Below are positions 61,201 to 64,000 of a stretch of DNA of 64,000 bases, in pieces. The stretch's first letter is position 1; every line of letters begins with the position of its first letter. The notes beneath the pieces were generated by a model that saw only the letters and a list, made by a program, of their open reading frames with translations, did no database searches and was not told the DNA's origin. Position numbers and translations under genes: made by a program. The stretch comes from Nocardia rhamnosiphila NBRC 108938 (GTDB lineage Bacteria; Actinomycetota; Actinomycetes; Mycobacteriales; Mycobacteriaceae): NCBI RefSeq assembly GCF_000720425.1, contig NZ_JOAJ01000001.1, positions 868,001 through 932,000 of the forward strand, in the 5' to 3' direction.

Positions 61201-64000
61201 GACCAGGAGGACCGCGTCCTGGTCCTGCTGGCTGTACACGACACCTACGAGGGCATCGCAACAGCTACAGGACTGTCGGTATCCGCAGTGTCGGCGGCAG
61301 TCCAGAACATCGTTCGTGCTTTCGGCGCGCGCAATCAGACCGAGGCACTGGTCCGGGCGCTGCACGTCCGATATCTCCAGCTGGACGAAATTCCGATGAC
61401 AGAGGCCGTCGCCACCCGCGAACTGTCCCGGACCGAGCTCGCGGCCCTGGCACGGGTCGCGGCCGGTGAGCCGGCCGACGGCGTCGGGGAGATCGTCCGC
61501 GCGCTGGGTGCGGGCAGCCGGACCGAGGCGGTGGTCCGGGCGTTGCGGATGTCCCTTCTCGATCTCGACGACGTGCCGTTGTCGGACCAGCCCCTCCGGC
61601 TCTCCCCTCGTGAATCGGAGATATTGCCGCTGGTTGCCCTGGGGTGGGCAAACGGTGCGATAGCGGAGTCTCTCGGGGTGTCTGCCGAAACCGTCAAATC
61701 CACGCTGGCACTGCTCTTCCGGAAGTTGGGGGTGGGCGACCGTACCGCCGCTGTCCTCGAGGCACTGCGCCGTGGTGCCCTCGAACTGGACGACATCCCA
61801 TTCGGCGCGCAGCACACAACCGGAACATCTCGCACCAGGACCGGATCGAAGCATCCGGGAGCCGGAGCCACCGCCGGGATCCCGGGGCCGGTGACAGGCT
61901 TCGACGGTGCGGGTGCGGTCGATGCGTTCGGCAATCGGAACCGCCGCGGGACGCGAGCCACTCATGTACCCGGGGACGCTCCGATGGGCGTGCTGGCGTT
62001 CAACATGGACCCGAATACCGGCATCCCCTGGGACGAGCCGGGGCCCGGGTCGCAGCCGCCGGAGGCGCAAGGAGATGCTCCGCGCCGTGGGGGACCAGAG
62101 GCTCCTTTTGATACAACGGAGGTGCGATCTGTCCGCGCAGCTCTGGCGGCGGCATCGAACACCCTGGCGGCCGCTGCGCGCACCTCTGACCTGCGCGCGG
62201 AGATAGCGCATCTCGACCGGCTGGCCGGTCTTCTCGACGAACTGCTGGACGATTCGGTCGCACTGCCTCCGGCTCGGGTCCAGAGCCTGTCGAGACTCGC
62301 CCGGGCGGTGGCGCAGTGGCTGCCGGCGGTCGCGGCCGCGGACCGCGCTCTCGACGAAGCAGAGCGGGCGACAGCCGGTCTCACCTCGGCGCAGCGGACA
62401 CGGCAGGCCGCCGCGGTAGAGGAGGATTTCGCCGCCGCGGTCCGCGGACTCGTCGCTGCCGGTGCCGTGGTGGACGCGGCGACGGCCGGTACACCGGTAG
62501 CGGCCGCGGATACCGGTGTGTTGTCCGGCATCGACCGGAATCTGCTGGTGCAGGCCCTGGTCGGGGTGACCTCGGAGTTGAGTGGCGCCGCGGTCCATGC
62601 GGACGACCCGGATCCGCGGAGCGCGCGTGCCGGTGCCGCTGCCCCGTACTATCCCGTACTACGCCGGGCCCGGGACGGACTGGCCGAACTGCTCGCCGTG
62701 GTGGACGATCCCCGGACCACGGTCACCCAGGAGCGCCTCACCGCCCTGCTCTCCTACTCCGCCGCCGTCCGGGTCTGGCTGGCGGAGTGGCTGAACAAGA
62801 ACACCGTAGTCCGCAACGCGACCGCGGCGGCGGTCCGCGAGGAGCGCGCGAGAGCGGCCGTCGCGGAGCTGCGGACCGCGGACGACCGGATCCACGAGCT
62901 GCTCGTGGCGCTGGACGCGGTCCCGGTTCCCCGTACCGACCCCCGCCTCCTGCCGTGGGCGCAGCCCGCACCGGACCGGGAACTTCCGCAACCACAGCAG
63001 GACGCACCACAGGAATCATCGGATTCGGCCCGCACCGGCGACCCGGAATACGACTGGTTCACGGCCGCGGAGGTGACCGATCGGGACGGGCCCCCGGGAT
63101 CCGTCGAACAGCAGGATCCGGTCGAGTCCGCCGAGACGCCGTCCGCCGCGCCGTCGCCGATCATCGAGGGGACGTCCGGCGGGCCGGTGATGCCGTGGAT
63201 GCAGCTGCCGAGGCCTGGTCCCCGCCGGTACCAGGAGACCAGCGGTGCCGCGGGGTGGACCGATGTCGGATCGGGCCACTCGTCGAACGAGGACGAGTTC
63301 GCGTTGGCGGAGGCGCTTGTCGATGGTGAGCGGGTGACGCTGGCGGCGGTCTGCGACGGTGTATCGCACCTCGCGCGCAGCGATGTGGCGGCGAAGGTGG
63401 CCTCGGCGGCCGCCTGCGATGTACTGGCGCGCGCGGCCGCCGCGGCCGCGGACGGTGCGGGGTGGGATCCGGTACAGGTCGTCGCGGACGCCGTCGAAGC
63501 GGCAAGAGACGCAGTCCTGGACCTCATCAGGACCGAATTCGCCGGGTGCGAGATCCCGCCCGCCTGCACGATCGCGGTGACATTGGTGACGCCCACCGAG
63601 ATCGTCAGCGATTCGTACGGGGATGCCCGGGTGTACTGGGTTCCGCTCGACGGCGGTACACCACAACGCCTGACTGTGGACGATTCGTACGCACAGAAAT
63701 ATATCGAGGATGCCGCGCGGCGGGGAGAGCAGCTCACCGACGAAGAAGCCGAGAATCTCCCCTTCGCGTCGACCATCACCCGTGGCCTGGGCAATCCGGA
63801 GATATGGGAGGAGCCGTGGCGTGATCCGGAACCGAAGCGCCATACGCCCACCGGCCGGGGCGTCGTGGTGGTGGTTTCCGACGGCGCGCTGAAGCGGGTC
63901 TCCGACGATCGGCTCGCCGCCGCGATCACCGCGCCCCTGAACAGAGCCCCGGACGATCGGCTCGCGGCCGCGGAAGCGGTGATCCGGACCGCTCTCGCCG
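49249..64000 (+). CDS. Giant mosaic protein, at least 4,917 residues, 3' end outside window
   Basis: One stop-free frame. TTG 49249 is preceded by AGGGG (49238-49242) and an in-frame TGA (49243-49245), so the 5' end is fixed. Order: CpnT/T7SS-effector-like N-terminus (LPPGVLEVVAGHFPEAREDA, 9-28), hydrophobic segments (106-127, about 254-320), low-complexity linker (370-750), SecA-like motor (about 757-1398), module A (1510-1644), sigma-4/HTH-like units, module B (2040-2174), sigma-2-like segment (2276-2364), HTH units, XRE HTH (2786-2850), SigB-like segment (2865-3081), papain-fold toxin domain (3105-3260), LuxR-like HTH array (about 3291-4185), helical region, and PP2C-like domain (4665 on). 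It could be a T7SS effector or an intracellular signalling platform. No characterised homologue is known to me. Confidence 0.88.
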   Translation, partial: MSLLLPWWLPPGVLEVVAGHFPEAREDAMRREADELSAKAERLRRGAEFLSGRADGRRAGFGGVGGDQFEGSCRDTAAECGRQADRLDAQAEQLYEGANAFEVQKWTVIGFAVILAWTLLHAAVMFAYGGALEAYVATMRTRTVLGIASRKLLEYFAGMSARAAAERGVVALSVKAGVVGAVQGGGINLAVQLKQVGYEQRGAVAWKDVKIAAVAGGFGSAAGVVAGKWVGDRWVVPATLAYAEVADTVGKRVGVQLGGALLTGLPGGLVGGIVGTGVAVTMSGEKFTLEAFTESLVPAMAGGFLGAAGHSLASLRAAGPGGAGAGVPVGPEPGAPTGSVGRPLTEALVAHGPLRGVDPDAVPKSHQQKLNELLSGLLRDVDTDVRQVNSVDWQPRGVSLPENVGPVKVDSLAPRTGSGPAAEGRDVGADTGSGQSVRPGAEPEPARVDSGGGVGPRPAGELHARLLQRLTGEELAGESSAVAPGEPAASKGAIVNELPGGRGALAEGSVAKPEKPTGVVAGEVNTSGGRDVRAGSLQPEAADRPMPAGGDDAGVVAGRSEGTPENPVTSGKPEADSVRLAAVGDEEVVAAGRSAESPEATATPRRPAVDGAVVREPAAGAMKASESQAPVRNAPEATPAKASGETKPPVNRADAVDKPLGYPDRAVSADASKPPVVKPEARGGDITGDTTVKPSAETPAKSSVSAEQPGRAAEDGSPPRFDAESADDSGAGTGERYSGSGDGHDGPAADAGSEGADLAARYLREAHEVLARHAATDWSLVSPEGFDWMIRQSKDGHESAAAMVEIIRRGDPKHRVLRWTQVMAVLVARDGGVGNMQAGEGKTLVFLAAAALKSAQEGPVKVITTRDVLANEAFAEYNAILGEYGFDIVRMNPDNPYVDPVEGRPTIYIGTMNDAGFGELRGNVAPARRNGIDEIDEALVFADTTFVLSEGSGNPAAVEVEAAVGDAHAFFTDARKAGLLTEFDFGREPGRVGGGTELSEAGRAKVEEILGRPLTEEETNRLTMAAAAEFEYVENDHYVVWHHPELGPEFVVGADGARVVNPESHKIYIIDQTSHKVMFDAETSTESRWNGGLAQAVEAKHGIQIRDDPASSASITAGEMFSADKSDEMFGFSGTADTVAGELSSRYGAQVVDIPRFKELQLKIADDHVAVGREGVISHQDAKLTAMASSIAERQPSGIPQLAVCNRNSEVARLSALLDRAGVEHIAVDAKFFLRHGVDAEAKLQQIFAEAGQRGKVLVINRQGGRGVDIPVGADVDAEGGLHVLISGRSAESRAVDIQVENRTARSGGKGSAQYFTAVDDALYADAPEAQISIIRYAQHQDALAEHRAALAEHASAPSRETQERLAQTLNKVEVTDRNLAAANADIRALAEKLQPVGVRQSGTHDPATAHLPNAPPATDASPTGLHRPEVPKPPPPAAGTVGDEPALGAAEPTRASTTAVPAAAIPQQDSSSATSAESPQAAVPGVAEGAVAADSSGPETEASPETLDVPRELRAAQQGDPLAARSLVQTLWPAALAQSSTQLGWDTTSGAPLEPVRQLAHAMTFAGFRAAALNGWSVPSGQGLGEWLRDTTGDALLDGLGRLDTTRRGLVASLLQAPPHEQQPSTEQLDALEQLTRAVHAQYRAEGAPETGVPTGEAPTQTPADSTEPAAVAASPVGTTGIAPAESAPVANSPAVAGRSGDDRPDDIPASPVTVAAAVDPAAPTSRDPGAHWDLRVLQRGVVAAYRSLEGLTDADPVVAALAASPVELFGQFADQLFPSQRRVLELRFRTGLNEEQTAYGLNARSTPEQHWTATTVGTLTAGGLRRLARSIAAAHGVPGVEPAIGNIELAVLDAAAQGLSRAAIAQRSNMPPRTVAAIDRRTARTLGVANRAAAVAEATRRGELDPAGFPMPENPATIRLSERETAVLALTAKGRPPAAIAAILSLETADVHTHLREIGRVLGTYIPAAMVAVGIRAGILQVDGTRWSKWDRAVGESTADGVDSSLRAVVTADGASGRAAPVDPAALGGTTGDDSTLTRARAGDETARLALNARYGRENIQRTVAMLGWEPGRGTPPVQLTRLAHAIHFRVMAFAADNRWPVPAGRDIADWLFEVAQNTLFECLGQVKTSDRRTIGAAITRLHCGDDVTEDQIAAIQRLATVAKQELRAAESSGPARSGRTSGGTTSLPGAARRRSRARGDWSYEEPGVAATADAFDPALVTAVNPDDPIGSHTVIGRGGAGTDTGSNSPADGRASVSRAPGSPGARVPATALRQLLERYIAQGRREEAIAVLRRQFGEKIFRWVSTAFPEPRVAREITEESLAAGVDRLGQIPDRNVEKWIVFVARNLMPEHARFAQFRRRVEQAYSESGGAEELRPTLVEATTSELRRAFRANTLSDKQRAALNPFFSDSHRGGAGEPVLPDNVATSGRLLWGAVRALVFEIASARTGETVVRAGAVELNSLQIELIRLAARRVPNHGIAERWGISTGRVSEYFLAAAQQFDLDVRAAVLNAAHHWFTDSPVADPAVRPQPVERYRTMTAGEKANYRALTEGDKELFRLAVAGETNTEIAQRQGISAADIAARWLRIADKLGVEYRDRLVDAAVQEGFIDLPDHIDLLRLLAEGWTDKRIEQVRDQPPRTVERQLRAVAKMFGTSANRTAIVAFAIRNGIIDHPENKVAAGSLTAIDNALLELAARGMSDREIGELIGKTGAAVGEYFRDIRDSIGAGTRTQMVAMTLDAVGKSRQELDGDQGAARLRELFPPDRPTPQTLPDPDDYASEGIHIWLRDLRGFRGMSQKRFAEIAGTSAPTVSRMERGITRPTMAVLRQLRDGLGLPDSVVRRAVELFYARPKAKAADPAVQSLFWRLFDTHPGSPEEMAVRDEIYQVYSWIPGFVAAGWAKSDAHRQDLIQLGSMEILTAITNFAPVDDFTALARSAAYYACLGEYFERTFPDLDESRRKLAVRVDTYIRHNGKLSKISDIAIADALDLELPKVAQARAIIEQRLSAIEPIAKEQLGVLRRALADLPDVELAIHVVRLHLFENVSMTGVARRCAISKDEAQNILDLALPKVRAAFRPVATAEPTTERTGGAAIGSGVRAEVVENCAIQLLRVFRALNITTLTDSEPDDTDRAWDSDDNWRILEAGLRTHLRETGPRPIPGNPDPFAGVAEDIRAHKNGADTAVIIVDDGTKAHGYLITDVEGRLLVFDTLIGESDVPRVRNYDGDENGADRWEPRYLDIATAAVVRYRTVDGRLIPLAEPEREQEPVFSKIGGEPGAAAVSDSPEPGYVELSAGETQIVRLVADVAVAGGDPARVLGAVLGLPPARVNRLLLRLNAKLGDATTAQTTSLSGEDRPLAYLDFSPAQVEMLALLADELPGRAVTGGTSVPSHTVRTFRNHVANRIDPGLTDREVDVLELFMLGHSAGTVAPTLDLTRGAVNVHLARAQRKLHTSGVIPTVLAAVRAGVLADDENRGVDGVEVSELEARALRLVAEGRSNRAIAAALGRGERHRQRLMAELYEKFDADDEMSLALAAQRRGMLDDAATALAPPRVDALTGIPVRERERPLSENQRAVLGGIVQGLTNAEIADRLTISEGAVKAQVKRIYDRLGVTDREQLVGADSAVVAGQADTRRLSTVELAVFRLIVQGMTNPVIAQSLDIPGSTVTSYVKRIYDKLGVTERDSLVGNIKAFLAEMVQRATSPLSVRQLTVLRLIAQGRTNAEIAGLFHVGEETIKTYVRIIRRKLDMAQRDDLVAVSVRGSRPNMDTDTTAATSEISDHQFLSLRRGLVLGYLIGNRMVAPDSAEALDRATDGELVDRILEHHDDAELVDTALALASADKPTIFRAAVELDSVQRQRVNRAVASVRAGGRPDALKLSAVNKLAEETAGLLFPVPIAVASDDDLSASELDVLELLAESRSNGEIATSLDTTEDTVKRHVSSILQKLDAVDRTSAVVRALRGRIFRLEDLPESDPSRARPLSDQEDRVLVLLAVHDTYEGIATATGLSVSAVSAAVQNIVRAFGARNQTEALVRALHVRYLQLDEIPMTEAVATRELSRTELAALARVAAGEPADGVGEIVRALGAGSRTEAVVRALRMSLLDLDDVPLSDQPLRLSPRESEILPLVALGWANGAIAESLGVSAETVKSTLALLFRKLGVGDRTAAVLEALRRGALELDDIPFGAQHTTGTSRTRTGSKHPGAGATAGIPGPVTGFDGAGAVDAFGNRNRRGTRATHVPGDAPMGVLAFNMDPNTGIPWDEPGPGSQPPEAQGDAPRRGGPEAPFDTTEVRSVRAALAAASNTLAAAARTSDLRAEIAHLDRLAGLLDELLDDSVALPPARVQSLSRLARAVAQWLPAVAAADRALDEAERATAGLTSAQRTRQAAAVEEDFAAAVRGLVAAGAVVDAATAGTPVAAADTGVLSGIDRNLLVQALVGVTSELSGAAVHADDPDPRSARAGAAAPYYPVLRRARDGLAELLAVVDDPRTTVTQERLTALLSYSAAVRVWLAEWLNKNTVVRNATAAAVREERARAAVAELRTADDRIHELLVALDAVPVPRTDPRLLPWAQPAPDRELPQPQQDAPQESSDSARTGDPEYDWFTAAEVTDRDGPPGSVEQQDPVESAETPSAAPSPIIEGTSGGPVMPWMQLPRPGPRRYQETSGAAGWTDVGSGHSSNEDEFALAEALVDGERVTLAAVCDGVSHLARSDVAAKVASAAACDVLARAAAAAADGAGWDPVQVVADAVEAARDAVLDLIRTEFAGCEIPPACTIAVTLVTPTEIVSDSYGDARVYWVPLDGGTPQRLTVDDSYAQKYIEDAARRGEQLTDEEAENLPFASTITRGLGNPEIWEEPWRDPEPKRHTPTGRGVVVVVSDGALKRVSDDRLAAAITAPLNRAPDDRLAAAEAVIRTALA
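51517..53442 (+). other. SecA-like motor domain within the giant protein
   Basis: Residues about 757-1398. Walker A reads MQAGEGKT (836-843; SecA has MKTGEGKT), then VITTRDVLANEAFAEYNAIL, Walker-B-like GIDEIDEAL (D933; SecA has DEVDSILID), and the C-terminal motor part NRQGGRGVDIPVGAD (near 1266) followed by QVENRTARSGGKGSAQYF (SecA: QLRGRAGRQGDPGSSQFF). The arginine-finger motif is degraded (GRAGR to NRTAR). Codon use is strongly G/T-ending here, unlike the following linker. Confidence 0.75.
53776..54180 (+). repeat. Duplicated module, copy A (giant protein)
   Basis: Residues 1510-1644. Opens ELRAAQQGDPLAARSLVQ and contains QLGWDTTSGAP, RQLAHAMTFAGFRAAALNGW and SVPSGQGLGEWL. Colinear with copy B at 55366. 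The first part recalls sigma-factor region 2 openings (AQ.GD..A...L), but the module is not otherwise recognised. Confidence 0.65.
55366..55770 (+). repeat. Duplicated module, copy B (giant protein)
   Basis: Residues 2040-2174. Opens LTRARAGDETARLALNARYG and contains MLGWEPGRGTP, TRLAHAIHFRVMAFAADNRW and PVPAGRDIADWL, matching copy A element by element. Divergence at the residue level suggests an old duplication. Confidence 0.65.
57841..58491 (+). other. SigB/SigF-like sigma-factor module within the giant protein
   Basis: Residues 2865-3081. The order resembles sigma-70 group 3: RDEIYQVYSWIPGFVAAGWA (region 2.1-like), DLIQLGSMEILTAITNFAP (2.2-2.3-like, compare DLIQVGTIGLIKAVDRFDP), then ARSAAYYACLGEYFERTF, a linker, a region-3-like segment, and a region-4-like HTH (VRLHLFENVSMTGVARRCAI). 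An XRE-type HTH (57604-57795) precedes it. Confidence 0.6.
58540..59035 (+). other. Papain-fold toxin/glutamine-deamidase-like domain within the giant protein
   Basis: Residues about 3098-3263. Candidate triad: C3109 in VVENCAIQLLRVF, H3197 in DDGTKAHGYLITDVEG, D3212 in LLVFDTLIGE. Spacing and the pattern (NC..., H..L....G...VFD...G) match Tox-PL/papain-fold toxin domains of bacterial polymorphic toxins. All three residues are intact, unlike the zincin upstream. Confidence 0.65.
59119..61803 (+). repeat. Tandem array of LuxR/GerE-like HTH units in the giant protein
   Basis: Clear units begin near residues 3411, 3482, 3570, 3638, 3706, 3905, 3982 and 4119; more divergent ones near 3291, 3365 and 4060. 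The best examples are LSENQRAVLGGIVQGLTNAE.., LSTVELAVFRLIVQGMTNPV.. and LSPRESEILPLVALGWANGA.., each followed by AxxLxxSxxTVKxxxxxIxxKL. Four more HTH-like units lie earlier (residues 1846, 1921, 2545, 2686). Confidence 0.75.
63241..64000 (+). other. PP2C-type phosphatase domain at the giant protein C-terminus (incomplete)
   Basis: From residue 4665. Metal-site motifs: GSGHSSNEDEFAL (D4682), AAVCDGVS (D4703), YGDARVYWV (D4792), ITRGLG, and VVVVSDGALKRVSDD (D4878). These are the PP2C/Stp landmarks. The final motif and the stop are beyond the window. Confidence 0.8.

Noticed and set aside
62316..63329. Plus-strand frame of about 337 codons within the giant gene
   Set aside because: Arg/Gly-rich out-of-frame shadow. 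The giant frame continues here with helical sequence and the PP2C motifs.
1..64000. CRISPR arrays, tRNA or rRNA genes, prophage or integrase genes
   Set aside because: No regularly spaced direct repeats, cloverleaf-like sequences, rRNA-like stretches or phage structural genes were found on reading the window.

Overview
The window is high-GC actinomycete DNA. Codon bias, GTG/TTG starts, many TetR regulators, Baeyer-Villiger-type monooxygenases, a type VII-secretion (WXG100) gene and a CpnT-like effector N-terminus all suggest Nocardia or a close relative in the Mycobacteriales. The genus is inferred from gene content and was not tested. No rRNA, tRNA, CRISPR array or intact insertion sequence was seen.

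Region 1 (1-8500) is redox and lipid-type metabolism. A minus-strand operon encodes a BVMO-like flavoprotein (cut by the window edge), an SRPBCC protein, a flavin/[2Fe-2S] reductase and a PF10118-type metal-dependent hydrolase. It diverges from a TetR gene. Next come an SRPBCC protein, a NarL-type two-component pair, a Tat-signal-bearing SDR and an IclR regulator. Region 2 (8757-15488) is a compact catabolic/transport operon: aldo/keto reductase, two NtaA/DszA-type flavin monooxygenases and an SsuCAB-like importer, with an IclR-type palindrome upstream. It probably takes up and desulfurises or oxidises an organosulfur or similar small compound. Region 3 (15492-31809) holds SDR, TetR, XRE/MmyB-like and MDR-oxidoreductase genes, an ECF41 sigma factor, an aminoacyl-phosphatidylglycerol-synthase-like membrane protein with a coupled esterase, AraC/DUF2000, a G6PD-like dehydrogenase with gluconokinase, and a secreted lipase.

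Region 4 (32374-46711) holds a YezG-like protein, a second BVMO with a divergent TetR, hydrolases, a TetR/FAD-monooxygenase pair with clear operators, a second NarL-type pair, a TAP-like secreted hydrolase, and a cNMP-binding histidine kinase next to a receiver/thioredoxin-reductase-like fusion. Gene debris lies between them: a frameshifted IS630-type transposase remnant (43380-43554), an SDR tail and a possible SnoaL head (39449-39658), and further left an ATP-grasp head (25946-26071).

Region 5 (46996-64000) is the most unusual part: a WXG100 protein whose C-terminal zincin-like domain has lost its metal ligands, a YbaB-like protein, and one uninterrupted reading frame from 49249 to the window end (at least 4,917 codons, still open). 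I read frame +1 line by line over nearly all of this span and found no stop. The giant protein combines a T7SS-effector-like N-terminus with hydrophobic segments, a degenerate SecA-like motor, a duplicated unknown module, sigma-factor-like segments, an XRE HTH, a papain-fold toxin domain with C-H-D residues, about a dozen or more LuxR/GerE-like HTH units, a helical region and a C-terminal PP2C-like phosphatase. I regard this WXG100/YbaB/giant-mosaic cassette as the best candidate for an undescribed system.
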